Assembly: GCF_049310925.1 (NCBI RefSeq)
Contig: NZ_JBMERP010000006.1
Location: 36,990-100,989 of the forward strand
Direction: 5' to 3'
DNA from: Virgibacillus_F sp049310925
GTDB taxonomy: Bacteria; Bacillota; Bacilli; Bacillales; Amphibacillaceae
Length of the DNA stretch: 64,000 nt
In this document: positions 8,150 to 17,145 of the stretch, piece after piece
Position numbering within the stretch: position 1 is the stretch's first letter
Layout of the letters: each line of letters opens with the position of its first letter
The notes under the pieces: model-generated
Seen by the model: only the letters and a program-made list of their open reading frames with translations
Databases searched by the model: none
What the model was told of the DNA's origin: nothing
Program-made: the position numbers and the translations under genes

Positions 8150-8878
8150 TTGCTTACAAAAATAATTGCGCATCGGGGTGCAAGTAAACGAGCACCCGAA
8201 AATACATTACCTGCGTTTGAACTCGCCTATGATTTAGGTGCGGATGGCATTGAAACAGATGTACAATTGACAAAAGACCAGATACCAGTGCTTATTCATG
8301 ATGAAGGATTAAAGCGAACTACAAATGGATATGGCTTCGTAAAAGATTATACGTTAAATGAATTAAAACAATTGGATGCTGGTTCCTGGTTTTCTCCATT
8401 CTATGCAAATACTAGACTCTTGTCATTAAAAGAATTCCTTATTTGGGCAAAGGATAAGCCTTTATATTTAAATATTGAACTAAAAAATAATAAGATAGAC
8501 TATAAGAACCTAGAAAAAATTGTATATAAACTTTTAAAAGAATTTGAATTATTAAATCGTACCACATTGTCCACGTTTAATCCAAAAAGCATTAAACGGA
8601 TGAGCAAGTTAGATAAGCAAATAGACGCAGCCTTCTTAACCTCAAAGCGGAGAAACGACTTAGTAGAATATGCACAATCACTGGGCGCAAAAGCCATTCA
8701 TATTAAATATAGATTACTAAGTCGCAAGTTAGTTGATCATTGCCGTAAAGAAGAGATGGCAATCCGCGTATATACAGTTAATAAAACCACACAAATAAAA
8801 CGGTGTATAAATCTAAACTGTAATGGAATTTTTACAGATGTCCCGGGTAAAGCCCACCAAATAAAGATTCAGGAATAA
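8150..8878 (+). CDS. Glycerophosphodiester phosphodiesterase (GDPD family)
   Basis: A 242-residue cytosolic GDPD enzyme hydrolysing glycerophosphodiesters to glycerol-3-phosphate and an alcohol. AHRGASKRAPENT near the N-terminus holds the catalytic His and Arg; GADGIETDVQLTKD provides the metal-binding Glu and Asp; LIHDE contains the second catalytic His. Translation starts at TTG, placed by GAGGTGA seven bases upstream; no better start exists because the conserved AHRG begins at residue 6. It resembles YqiK/YhdW-type proteins. It probably heads the transcript that continues into namA and rnz (16-bp gap). Confidence 0.9.
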   Translation: MLTKIIAHRGASKRAPENTLPAFELAYDLGADGIETDVQLTKDQIPVLIHDEGLKRTTNGYGFVKDYTLNELKQLDAGSWFSPFYANTRLLSLKEFLIWAKDKPLYLNIELKNNKIDYKNLEKIVYKLLKEFELLNRTTLSTFNPKSIKRMSKLDKQIDAAFLTSKRRNDLVEYAQSLGAKAIHIKYRLLSRKLVDHCRKEEMAIRVYTVNKTTQIKRCINLNCNGIFTDVPGKAHQIKIQE

Positions 8879-8894
8879 CCAGGAGGATTTTCAT

Positions 8895-9911
8895 ATGAGT
8901 AAATTATTTTCAACCACTACGTTTCAAGGGATAACACTTAAAAACAGAATTGTTATGTCACCAATGTGCATGTACTCATGCTTTGAGGAGGATGGTAAAA
9001 TAACTCCGTTTCATATGACACATTATGTATCGCGCGCTGTAGGTCAGGTAGGGTTAGTGATTACAGAAGCAACAGCTGTACAGCCTGAAGGTCGCATTTC
9101 CCCGCAGGATTTAGGAATATGGGAAGACGAACATGTGGAAGGTTTGAAGCAATTAAACGTGCAGCTGCATGCAAGCGGTACAAAAACAGGAATCCAACTG
9201 GCTCATGCCGGGAGAAAAGCTCAATTGGAAACAACCATTTCTGCACCATCCGCCCTATCATTTAACGAGGACTTTAAAGTACCTAAGGAAATGTCGACAG
9301 AGGATATTAAAGCCACTATTAAGGCTTTTACTGAAGGTGCCAGAAGATCAAAAGAAGCAGGTTTTGATTTACTCGAATTGCATGGCGCACACGGTTATTT
9401 AATCAATCAATTTTTATCACCATTAACAAATAAACGTACTGATTCATATGGCGGTTCCCGTGAAAATAGATACCGGTTTCTATCTGAAATTATTGAGGCC
9501 GTAAAAACAGAATGGGATGGTCCTGTTTTTGTACGAATATCAACAGATGAATATAATCAAGAAGGAAATACACTTGATGACTTTTTCTATTTTACAGAAG
9601 AAATGAAAAAACAGGGTGTCGATTTAATTGATTGTAGTTCGGGCGGGGTTGTACCAGCAAAAATTTCTACATATCCGGGTTACCAGGTTCCACGGTGTGA
9701 AGCAATTAGAAAAGAAGTATCCATTGCAACTGGTGCTGTAGGACAGATAACAACTGGTATTCAAGCAGAAGAGATTTTGCAAAACGGACGGGCAGATTTA
9801 ATTATTATTGCGCGTGCCCTACTGAGAAATCCTTATTGGGCAAAAGAAGCTGCAGATGAATTAGGCGTTGTAATTGATGCTCCTACTCAATATATACGTG
9901 GTTGGAAATAG
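8895..9911 (+). CDS. namA: NADPH dehydrogenase NamA (old yellow enzyme, YqjM)
   Basis: FMN-dependent ene-reductase of 338 residues, the YqjM length. Diagnostic YqjM-class residues are Cys25 and Tyr27 in MSPMCMYS, and the substrate-binding histidines lie in ELHGAHGYLINQFLSP, followed by the typical NKRTDSYGGSRENR. It reduces activated double bonds in enones, nitro compounds and other electrophiles. AGGAGG precedes the ATG. It is 11 bp upstream of rnz, the same pairing as yqjM-yqjK in B. subtilis. Confidence 0.95.
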   Translation: MSKLFSTTTFQGITLKNRIVMSPMCMYSCFEEDGKITPFHMTHYVSRAVGQVGLVITEATAVQPEGRISPQDLGIWEDEHVEGLKQLNVQLHASGTKTGIQLAHAGRKAQLETTISAPSALSFNEDFKVPKEMSTEDIKATIKAFTEGARRSKEAGFDLLELHGAHGYLINQFLSPLTNKRTDSYGGSRENRYRFLSEIIEAVKTEWDGPVFVRISTDEYNQEGNTLDDFFYFTEEMKKQGVDLIDCSSGGVVPAKISTYPGYQVPRCEAIRKEVSIATGAVGQITTGIQAEEILQNGRADLIIIARALLRNPYWAKEAADELGVVIDAPTQYIRGWK

Positions 9912-9922
9912 GAGGGTAATTC

Positions 9923-10849
9923 ATGGAACTAATTTTTTTAGGAACAGGGTCTGGTGTACCATCTAAAGAAAGAAATGTCTCATCCTTAGCTTTAACCTTA
10001 CTTCAGGAGCAAAATAGTATCTGGTTATTCGATTGTGGGGAATCAACACAACACCAGATATTGCGGACACCGATTCGACCAAGAAAAATAAATAAAATTT
10101 TCATTACCCATTTACACGGAGACCATCTATTTGGACTGCCTGGTTTATTAAGCAGTAGATCGTTCCAAGGTGGGGACAGCTTATTAACTATATACGGCCC
10201 TAAAGGTATCAAAGAGTATGTCGATACAAGTCTCAAGATAAGCAGTTCACATCTAACGTATCCAATTGAATTTGTTGAACTCTCAGAAGGAAAATTGTTT
10301 GAAGATGATCAATTTAAGGTATACAGTAAAAAACTGCATCATGGCGTTGCTAGTTACGGATTTCGGATTGAAGAAAAAGATAAACCAGGTGAATTACTCG
10401 TTGAAAAGTTAAAAGAAAAAGGTATCATGCCTGGCCCAATCTATCAACAGATTAAAGAGCAGGAGACAACAATTCTCTCAAATGGTGACAACATCTCCAG
10501 AAAGGATTTTCTAGGTTCCGATAAAAAAGGCCGGACACTTTCTATTTTAGGAGATACACGTAACACAGAAAAAAATGCAGAATTTGTATCAGGTTCAGAT
10601 ATATTGGTGCATGAAGCTACATTTAACCATGAAAGTGAGCATTTAGCGAACGAATATTTTCATACAACAACTACACAAGCAGCAAGCTTAGCTAAAAGTG
10701 GTGCAGTTCATTCACTTATACTAACGCATATTTCGTCACGCTATCAAAAAAAAGACTATCAGAGTCTTTTATCTGAGGCGCGATCTATTTTTCCAGCTAC
10801 AACGCTTGCTCATGATTTTCTTACAGTACATGTTCCTAACAAAAAATAA
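9923..10849 (+). CDS. rnz: Ribonuclease Z (tRNA 3' processing endonuclease)
   Basis: Zn-dependent RNase Z of 308 residues that cuts CCA-less tRNA precursors after the discriminator base. MELIFLGTGSGVPS opens the MBL fold; THLHGDH gives His63, His65, Asp67 and His68; the flexible-arm region around residues 150-175 contains PGPIYQQIKE; GDTR, HEATF and LTHISSRY complete the metal site. It is the long exosite-containing form typical of Bacillus. It ends the GDPD-namA-rnz transcript. Confidence 0.96.
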   Translation: MELIFLGTGSGVPSKERNVSSLALTLLQEQNSIWLFDCGESTQHQILRTPIRPRKINKIFITHLHGDHLFGLPGLLSSRSFQGGDSLLTIYGPKGIKEYVDTSLKISSSHLTYPIEFVELSEGKLFEDDQFKVYSKKLHHGVASYGFRIEEKDKPGELLVEKLKEKGIMPGPIYQQIKEQETTILSNGDNISRKDFLGSDKKGRTLSILGDTRNTEKNAEFVSGSDILVHEATFNHESEHLANEYFHTTTTQAASLAKSGAVHSLILTHISSRYQKKDYQSLLSEARSIFPATTLAHDFLTVHVPNKK

Positions 10850-10857
10850 TTAGAAAA

Positions 10858-10880
10858 CTTGGCTTATCGCCAAGCCTTTG
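10858..10880 (+). terminator. Possible weak terminator after rnz
   Basis: CTTGGC-TTATC-GCCAAG hairpin nine bases after the stop codon. The following T-run (CCTTTG) is short. Confidence 0.4.
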
Positions 10881-10901
10881 TGGCCACTTAGTTGCACTTA
10901 T

Positions 10902-10934
10902 GCAGTAAGAAAGGATTTATACTTTCTTAACTGC
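10902..10934 (+). promoter_or_regulatory. Leader hairpin before the aldehyde dehydrogenase gene
   Basis: GCAGTAAGAAAG and CTTTCTTAACTGC form a 12-bp stem with a single bulged base and an 8-nt loop. It ends a few bases before the AAGGAG ribosome-binding site. No T-run follows, so it is not a terminator; it could affect initiation or mRNA stability. Confidence 0.45.
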
Positions 10935-10953
10935 CAGAAAAAGGAGATGTATC

Positions 10954-12324
10954 ATGAATCACTATGAACTATTAGTAAGTAACCAGCGTTCTTTTTTCAA
11001 ATCTGAAAAGACATTGCCATACAGCTTTCGTAAAGAACAATTAGAGAAGCTGAAAAAAATGCTGAAAATTCATGAGAAAGAAATCTATCATGCTCTTAAA
11101 GAGGATTTAAACAAATCTAGCTACGAGACATTAACAACTGAGATTGGCTTTTTATATAGTGAGATAGATGTTACCTTAAAAAATCTAAAAGAGTGGATGA
11201 AGGAGAAAAAGGTTGACACACCGATCACACATAAAGGTTCCAAAAGTTATATAGTTCCAGAACCATATGGAGTAACGCTTACAATCGCACCATGGAATTA
11301 TCCGCTTCAACTAGCAGTGGCCCCTGTAATAGGAGCACTTGCTGCTGGTAACACAGCGATAATAAAACCATCAGAATTCACACCAGCAACGTCCGGATTG
11401 CTTGCCAAAATGATGGGTTCAACTTTTGATCAAAACTATCTGGCAGTTGTTGAAGGTGCTAAAGAAACAACTCAGCGTTTACTCGAACTGCGATTTGATT
11501 ATATTTTCTTTACAGGAAGTACAAACGTAGGAAAAATTATTATGCGACAGGCGAGTGAACACTTGACGCCTGTTACGCTTGAACTTGGAGGAAAAAGTCC
11601 TGCGATTGTAGATAAGGACGCCAATATCGATTTAGCTGCGAAGCGAATTGTATGGGGTAAATTTACTAATGCGGGTCAAACCTGTGTTGCCCCAGACTAT
11701 TTGTACGTCCATGAAAAAGTGAAACAAAAGTTAATGAAGTCGATGAAAAAACAAATTAAATCCTTTTATGGTAAAAATCCTATCAATAATGAAGAATACG
11801 GTCATATTATAAACAGAGATCATTTTGACCGTTTATCAGGTTTATTAGCCGATGGAGAAACGATTCATGGTGGAAAGACAGATTCAGAGGTTCGTTCTAT
11901 TGAACCAACAATAATAGACGGTATTGCCTGGGAAGACGCCATTATGCAAGAAGAAATTTTCGGACCACTGTTACCTGTTCTAACCTTTTCAAAGCTAGAA
12001 GAAGCAATTAGCGTTTTGAAAGATAAGGAAAAACCGTTGTCTCTTTATTATTTTGGCGAAAATAACAAGTCACAACAAAGAATTTTGGATAGTTTGTCAT
12101 TTGGTGGTGGATGTATTAACGACACACTTTACCACTTGGCAAATCCTTACCTTCCTTTTGGAGGTGTTGGAAACAGTGGCATGGGGTCTTATCATGGTCA
12201 TAACAGCTTTGACACTTTTTCCCACAAGAAAAGCATTTTGAAGCAAACAACCTTATTTGATATTCCTTTGCGCTACCCTGGAAGTAAGCTAGCACATAAC
12301 ATTACGAAACGTATAATGAAGTAA
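10954..12324 (+). CDS. Aldehyde dehydrogenase (fatty aldehyde, YwdH type)
   Basis: NAD(P)-dependent aldehyde dehydrogenase of 456 residues, the short class-3 size seen in fatty-aldehyde dehydrogenases. Catalytic Cys244 lies in NAGQTCVAPDY and the general base Glu210 in TLELGGKSP; APWNYPLQL and GNTAIIKPSE form the cofactor site. The C-terminal segment (residues about 430-456, RYPGSKLAHNITKRIMK) is basic, which could favour membrane contact. ATG follows AAAAGGAG. It forms a single-gene unit closed by a strong two-way terminator. The exact substrate is not determined. Confidence 0.9.
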   Translation: MNHYELLVSNQRSFFKSEKTLPYSFRKEQLEKLKKMLKIHEKEIYHALKEDLNKSSYETLTTEIGFLYSEIDVTLKNLKEWMKEKKVDTPITHKGSKSYIVPEPYGVTLTIAPWNYPLQLAVAPVIGALAAGNTAIIKPSEFTPATSGLLAKMMGSTFDQNYLAVVEGAKETTQRLLELRFDYIFFTGSTNVGKIIMRQASEHLTPVTLELGGKSPAIVDKDANIDLAAKRIVWGKFTNAGQTCVAPDYLYVHEKVKQKLMKSMKKQIKSFYGKNPINNEEYGHIINRDHFDRLSGLLADGETIHGGKTDSEVRSIEPTIIDGIAWEDAIMQEEIFGPLLPVLTFSKLEEAISVLKDKEKPLSLYYFGENNKSQQRILDSLSFGGGCINDTLYHLANPYLPFGGVGNSGMGSYHGHNSFDTFSHKKSILKQTTLFDIPLRYPGSKLAHNITKRIMK

Positions 12325-12362
12325 AAAAATCTCACACCTTCTTGTAGGGTGTGAGATTTTTA
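12325..12362. terminator. Bidirectional terminator between aldehyde dehydrogenase and OppA-like genes
   Basis: A stem of about 12 bp (AAATCTCACACC / GGTGTGAGATTT) with a 9-nt loop, A-rich before and T-rich after, placed between two convergent genes. Confidence 0.85.
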
Positions 12363-12363
12363 T

Positions 12364-14031
12364 TTATTTTTGGATATCAATCCATTTTAAGTTATCTGCT
12401 CCAACCTTATAGGTTACAAAGTTTTTTAAATAACTCTTCTGTAAGAACGCTGAACCATCCTGGTAAAGTGGTATTAATACAGCACTGTCCTTGATTAACA
12501 TTTTTTCAGCCTTTAGCATAGCTTTCCAGCGTTTTAATGGTTCGTTTGCCATACTCCCTTTTGCGCCCAATACAAGGCGGTCATACTCTTTGTTTGAATA
12601 ACCTGTATGGTTACCTGGACTATCTGTTATGAATAAATTTAAATAGGTAAGCGGATCATGGTAATCACCGCTCCAACCAGTCATAATCATTTCATAATTT
12701 TGTCCCACATTTGCTGCAATACTAGCTTTTGGAGTAAGATTCTTTATTTTAATAGTCAAGCCAGGAAGATTATTTTCTAACTGGTACTTTATATTTTCTG
12801 CCAATTGCTTGGATGTACCTGAGTCTGAGCTAATTAGGGTAATTTCGAGCTTATCCTTACCAAGCTCCTTTAACCCTTTTTCCCAGTAATTCTGTGCTTC
12901 ATTTAGGTCATAATAAGTAAGGTCACCATTTTCTGCACGGAAATCCTCGCCAGTCTCTGGATTATCTGCCAGTCCTTTAGGCACATTCCCCTGGGCAACA
13001 ATTGATCCATTATTAAGAATGGAGTTTACTAGCTTATCTTTTTCAAGAGCCAGGTTCATTGCTTTACGGATGTTTAAATTTGCTAAATTAGTTTTTTCTC
13101 CGTTTTTACCCTGGTTCATCTTTATATAAGAGGTTGCACCAGTTAAAAAGGTATGATATTCGTCATTACTTCTGTATTTATCTACATATTCACCGGTTAA
13201 TTTAACACGGTCAAGCTTCCCTTCTTGATACAAACTTACTGCCGTACTTGTGTCTTTTACAACATTCACCCGTATTTCATCAACATTTACTGCCTCTTTA
13301 TCCCAGTAATTTTGGTTCTTTTTGTACGTCCAAGAATCACCAGTGCCATTCCAGTCAGTCAGCACAAATGGTCCATTATAAAGTGTATGCTTACTGTCAG
13401 ATGCATACTTACCATCTTGTTTCTTTATAAATTCCTGTGGTTGCGGAAAGAAAATAGCGGTAGTCAATAATTCTTTGAAAAAAGGAACTGGATTTTCAAG
13501 TGTTACTTTTAATGTCTGATCATCAAGAGCTTCTACACCAAGAGAATCTGCAGATTTCTTACCTTTTAAAATTTCCGATGCGTTGGCGACAATTTCCTCA
13601 AATTGGGGACCGTAAGCTGCACCTGTTTCTGGATCTACTGCCTTTTTCCACGCATATTCAAAATCGTGTGCAGTTATAGGTGAACCATCTGACCATTTAG
13701 CATCTTTACGAATTTTGAAGGTATACACCTTGTTGTCCTCGCTCACTTTTGGTTCTTCTGCCGCAAGCGCTAATTCTGGATTTCCATCCTTATCCAAGCG
13801 GTACAGCCCTTCAAAGACCTGGTTTATAATGGAAAAACTAAAACCATTATCTGCTAAAATTGGATCCAGTCCAGGAATTACACCTGGGGCACTCAAGTAA
13901 ACTACCTTTTCTTCATTTTTGGAATCATTTGTAGTACTTGACGACTCATTACTTGCATCCTGGTTACTGCAAGCAGCCAATGCTAATGAAAGTATCATTA
14001 GAATAGGTAAAATTTGTTTTATGTATTTCAA
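12364..14031 (-). CDS. Oligopeptide ABC transporter substrate-binding lipoprotein (OppA/DppE-like)
   Basis: A 555-residue SBP_bac_5 protein. MKYIKQILPILMILSLALAAC is a lipoprotein signal with the lipobox LALAAC, so it should be anchored on the outer face of the membrane. Family segments include the DNGFSFSIINQVFEGLYRLD opening, WSDGSPITAHDFEYAWKK and GDYHDPLTYLNLF. Translation starts at TTG, fixed by AGGAGG eight bases upstream and by the signal peptide. No permease or ATPase genes lie beside it, so it must use a transporter encoded elsewhere or act as a peptide receptor. Its own promoter precedes it. Confidence 0.92.
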   Translation of the reverse strand: MKYIKQILPILMILSLALAACSNQDASNESSSTTNDSKNEEKVVYLSAPGVIPGLDPILADNGFSFSIINQVFEGLYRLDKDGNPELALAAEEPKVSEDNKVYTFKIRKDAKWSDGSPITAHDFEYAWKKAVDPETGAAYGPQFEEIVANASEILKGKKSADSLGVEALDDQTLKVTLENPVPFFKELLTTAIFFPQPQEFIKKQDGKYASDSKHTLYNGPFVLTDWNGTGDSWTYKKNQNYWDKEAVNVDEIRVNVVKDTSTAVSLYQEGKLDRVKLTGEYVDKYRSNDEYHTFLTGATSYIKMNQGKNGEKTNLANLNIRKAMNLALEKDKLVNSILNNGSIVAQGNVPKGLADNPETGEDFRAENGDLTYYDLNEAQNYWEKGLKELGKDKLEITLISSDSGTSKQLAENIKYQLENNLPGLTIKIKNLTPKASIAANVGQNYEMIMTGWSGDYHDPLTYLNLFITDSPGNHTGYSNKEYDRLVLGAKGSMANEPLKRWKAMLKAEKMLIKDSAVLIPLYQDGSAFLQKSYLKNFVTYKVGADNLKWIDIQK

Positions 14032-14068
14032 TAGTTAACCCTCCTCAAATTTTCAATCAACGCTTTAC

Positions 14069-14098
14069 ATTATATAAGGGATTAACAGAAAAATACAA
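14069..14098 (-). promoter_or_regulatory. Sigma-A promoter of the OppA-like gene
   Basis: On the minus strand TTGTAT, an 18-bp spacer and a perfect TATAAT precede the gene by about 40 bases. Confidence 0.6.
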
Positions 14099-14150
14099 CT
14101 AGAAAAGTTTACTATTATAATTTGAGGCTTTTTTTAATATTATTGTTTAT

Positions 14151-14508
14151 ACACAAAATCTATAAACTGCGACGTTACTTACCGCTACGGAAATACACTA
14201 CGCTTTCCACGGGAGGCTGGTGAGCCTCCTCGTGCTTTCGCACTGCGGGGTCTCACCGATGCCTTTTCCTCCCGCAGGAGTCTCCGTGTATTTCCTTCGC
14301 TAGCAATGTGTTAAACAAGACCATCATGATAAAAACCTTTGTACGGATTGATTGAAGCGTAGGGCAGTCGACTCCTGCGGGAACAGCGCGAGCTGAAGAC
14401 CCCACAGCGGTGGTTTTCCGCGAGGAGGCTGAGGCCGTGCCCGCGGAAAGCGACTGCCTGAAGCGGAAATCAGCGCAGTAGTTACGTCGCAATTTGTATC
14501 AACTGCGA
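14151..14508 (-). repeat. Interspersed G+C-rich repeat element, copy 1
   Basis: The ends match those of the copies near 27.2 and 57.7 kb in reverse orientation: ACACAAAATCTATAAACTGC with GACGTTAC at the left, TACGTCGCAATTTGTATCAACTGC at the right. Inside, two G+C-rich modules face each other: 14200-14300 and 14365-14475 share GACTCCTGCGGGA, GA-rich/GACCCC, CGAGGAGGCT and GCGGAAAGCG or close variants in opposite strands. There is no tandem array and no believable gene. Such modules are common in intergenic DNA of Bacillaceae. Confidence 0.8.
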
Positions 14509-14547
14509 GGGTTATGGAACAACAAAGCTTATGAAAAGAGCTTAATC

Positions 14548-14582
14548 AGAAAACGCTGTCATATAAAATGCCAGCGTTTTCT
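14548..14582 (-). terminator. Terminator of the beta-oxidation operon
   Basis: An 11-bp stem AGAAAACGCTG / CAGCGTTTTCT with a 13-nt loop lies just after the acyl-CoA dehydrogenase stop codon. Confidence 0.7.
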
Positions 14583-14588
14583 TTGAAA

Positions 14589-16343
14589 TTAAATTCTATA
14601 TTCTCCTTGTTCATAAATAGTGGCTGCGATCATTCGATTTCTGTTAATAGAGTCTGCGAATTGATAGGATAGTAGTATAGAAAAAATCCGGTCCCTCAGT
14701 TCTGTATTACTTTCCAGCAACTCCTGATCTAATTCCCTTACAGTTATAATAGCTTGGTTTATTGCTTCTTCAACCGAAAGTTCCATTAAAAAATGCTTGT
14801 GTGTACGGTTGTTTTCCGAATCTGTACTTTTTCTTGTCCGAAATACCACTGATTCTGTTGCATATAATTGGATAGCAAGATCAGAAAGTTTCATCAACAC
14901 CTCTTGCTGTGTTTCTAAATCCTTGCCAAACTTCTTACGTGCAAGTTCCACTAACACGAGATAAATTGATCGTAAATCTTGTACAAGCCCAATCTGCTTA
15001 TCTTCATTTACAGCTGGCTCTTTTTCTGACAATCTTAGAAAAGCATCTTTAACAGCTTGTTCATAAGGAAGTAAGCCTTTTAATGACTTTTTCAAAAATT
15101 GCCCAGTCAAAAGCAGTCGATTAATTTCATTTGTTCCCTCAAAAATCCGATTTATTCGTGAATCACGATACATTTGCTCGATACGATATTCACTGATGAA
15201 TCCTGCACCGCCATGCAGTTGTAGACCCTCATCAACTAAAAAGTCTAATGTTTCTGAACTGTACACTTTGCAAACTGCACACTCCATTGCGTATTCTGAG
15301 AGACCTGCAATAGTTTCTGCTCGGTCCGATTCATCGTTTAGTTCTCCAAGTGCACGTTCTAACAACATAGACGTCCGGTATTGTAATGATTCTGCAGTAT
15401 AAATACGTGAAGCCATCTTAGCTACCTTTTCCTTAGAAGCTCCAAATTCAGCCAATGTCTGGCCAAACTGTTTTCTCCCATTTATATGAGTAACTGTATT
15501 TTTTAATGCATGTTTAGAAGCCCCAACACAAGCTGATCCAAGATTAAATCTGCCTAGGTTTAGCACTGTAAATGCTATAATATGACCTCTGCCAATGTCC
15601 CCTAGAAGATTCTCAACCGGAACCTCACAATCCTCTAAAATAACAGACCTGGTCGACGAGCCCTTAATACCCATTTTCTTTTCTTCTGGACCAAGCTTTA
15701 GCCCTGGAAAATCTTTTTCAACAATAAAGGCCGTGAAATGCTGACCATCTATTTTTGCATAAACAATAAATGTATCAGAAAAAGCTGCGTTAGTAATGTA
15801 TATTTTTGTACCGTTTAATAGGTAATACGATTTGGATTCATTTAATACAGCAGTAGTCTTCCCTGACATTGCATCTGATCCAGCATCAGGTTCAGTTAAA
15901 CAATAAGCCCCAATAAACTCCCCACTCGCAAGTTTAGGCAAATATCTCTTTTTCTGCTCATGCGTACCAAAATAGGTTATAGGTAGTGTGGCTATACAAG
16001 TATGATTCGAATGTGCAACACCGTAGCTTCCAGTGCTTCCAACCTGTTCACCAACAATCCCCTTGCTAACCTTATCGAGTCCAAGTCCTCCATATTCTTC
16101 CGGAATACTGTGTGCGAGTAAACCCAGACTTCCTGCTTTTTTCAAAAGATTTACAACGAGGTCAAAGTCCTGGTTCTCGATTGCCTTATAATTTGGTTCA
16201 ACTTCTCTCGTTGCGAATTGCTTAGCAGTCTTCAGAATCATTTTATGTTCATCTGTTAAATCTTCCGGAAAAAATAGGTCTTCTTCTTTTATTTGATTTA
16301 CTAAAAATGAACCACCAGGAATCCCTGTCATTAATTTAGCCAA
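14589..16343 (-). CDS. Long acyl-CoA dehydrogenase (FadE/YusJ-like)
   Basis: FAD-dependent acyl-CoA dehydrogenase of 584 residues catalysing the first oxidation of beta-oxidation. The first 400 residues are a standard ACAD core with CLTEPDAGSD (FAD and substrate contacts), the GMG-like MGIKGSSTRS region, LQLHGGAGF and the catalytic glutamate in IFEGTNEINR. A further helical region of about 170 residues follows, as in VLCAD and B. subtilis FadE (YusJ). Translation appears to start at TTG after GGGAGG; an in-frame ATG lies four codons later. It is the last gene of the ligase-HBD-ECH-ACAD operon. Confidence 0.92.
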   Translation of the reverse strand: MAKLMTGIPGGSFLVNQIKEEDLFFPEDLTDEHKMILKTAKQFATREVEPNYKAIENQDFDLVVNLLKKAGSLGLLAHSIPEEYGGLGLDKVSKGIVGEQVGSTGSYGVAHSNHTCIATLPITYFGTHEQKKRYLPKLASGEFIGAYCLTEPDAGSDAMSGKTTAVLNESKSYYLLNGTKIYITNAAFSDTFIVYAKIDGQHFTAFIVEKDFPGLKLGPEEKKMGIKGSSTRSVILEDCEVPVENLLGDIGRGHIIAFTVLNLGRFNLGSACVGASKHALKNTVTHINGRKQFGQTLAEFGASKEKVAKMASRIYTAESLQYRTSMLLERALGELNDESDRAETIAGLSEYAMECAVCKVYSSETLDFLVDEGLQLHGGAGFISEYRIEQMYRDSRINRIFEGTNEINRLLLTGQFLKKSLKGLLPYEQAVKDAFLRLSEKEPAVNEDKQIGLVQDLRSIYLVLVELARKKFGKDLETQQEVLMKLSDLAIQLYATESVVFRTRKSTDSENNRTHKHFLMELSVEEAINQAIITVRELDQELLESNTELRDRIFSILLSYQFADSINRNRMIAATIYEQGEYRI

Positions 16344-16364
16344 TCCTCTGTCCCTCCCGTCTTG

Positions 16365-17144
16365 TTACTTATGCTTAAAGTTTGGTTTTCTTTTACCAAT
16401 AAAGGCTTCTACACCTTCTCTAACATCTTCCGTTTGAAATACTTCACTAAATAACGTTGCTTCTCGCTCAATGCCGTCTGATAGAGTCATATCCAAGCCT
16501 TCATCAACAGCACGCTTAATTCTGGACAGGGACTGCAGCGATTTACCAGCTATTTGGGAAGCTAGTTTTATTGCAGTCTCCAAGCCTTCCCCAGTTGAAA
16601 CAACTTGATTTACCAATCCTATTTTTTCTGCTGCTTCTGCACTAATTGGCTCACCGGTATACATCATTTCCTTCGCTTTGGCCTCGCCCACTAGTCGTGG
16701 AAGTCGTTGAGTTCCACCACCACCCGGGAACAATCCAAGCTTTACCTCTGGAAACCCAATTGTTGCATGTTCTTCTGCAATTCGAATATCAAACGTTAGG
16801 GTTAATTCACATCCCCCTCCAAAAGTAAGTCCATCTAGTACCGCTATTGTAGGCTTTGGTAAATTATCCACTTCATTTAGCATGGCATGTATTTCCATAA
16901 CCTGCGTACGCATTTCAGGATTTCCAATCATATTTGGAAATTCTTTGATATCTGCTCCAGCCATAAATGCTTTTGTTCCTGCCGAATTTAAAACCACACA
17001 TACAACCTCATCATCATTTTTTATTTCACCAATTATTTCTTGCATTTCCTGCTGTACCTGTCTGCTCATTACATTTAATGGAGGGTTATCAATTGTGATC
17101 ACTGCGACCCCATTATCTTTTTTACACGACACCAATTGTGGCAT
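16365..17144 (-). CDS. Enoyl-CoA hydratase/isomerase (crotonase family)
   Basis: A 259-residue crotonase that hydrates trans-2-enoyl-CoA. The oxyanion hole is in AGADIKEF and LDGLTFGGGCELTL, and the two catalytic acidic positions lie in GGGCELTL and GFPEVKLGLFPGGGGT. The frame is open for another 52 codons upstream, but that stretch overlaps the dehydrogenase gene; the ATG chosen here follows AGGAGG and lies 1 bp after the dehydrogenase stop codon, showing tight coupling. It is third of four genes in the operon. Confidence 0.93.
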   Translation of the reverse strand: MPQLVSCKKDNGVAVITIDNPPLNVMSRQVQQEMQEIIGEIKNDDEVVCVVLNSAGTKAFMAGADIKEFPNMIGNPEMRTQVMEIHAMLNEVDNLPKPTIAVLDGLTFGGGCELTLTFDIRIAEEHATIGFPEVKLGLFPGGGGTQRLPRLVGEAKAKEMMYTGEPISAEAAEKIGLVNQVVSTGEGLETAIKLASQIAGKSLQSLSRIKRAVDEGLDMTLSDGIEREATLFSEVFQTEDVREGVEAFIGKRKPNFKHK

Positions 17145-17145
17145 T

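Noticed and set aside
14253..14492. Minus-strand open frame inside repeat copy 1
   Set aside because: Entirely within the repeat element, Arg/Ser/Ala-rich because of its G+C content, no family resemblance.
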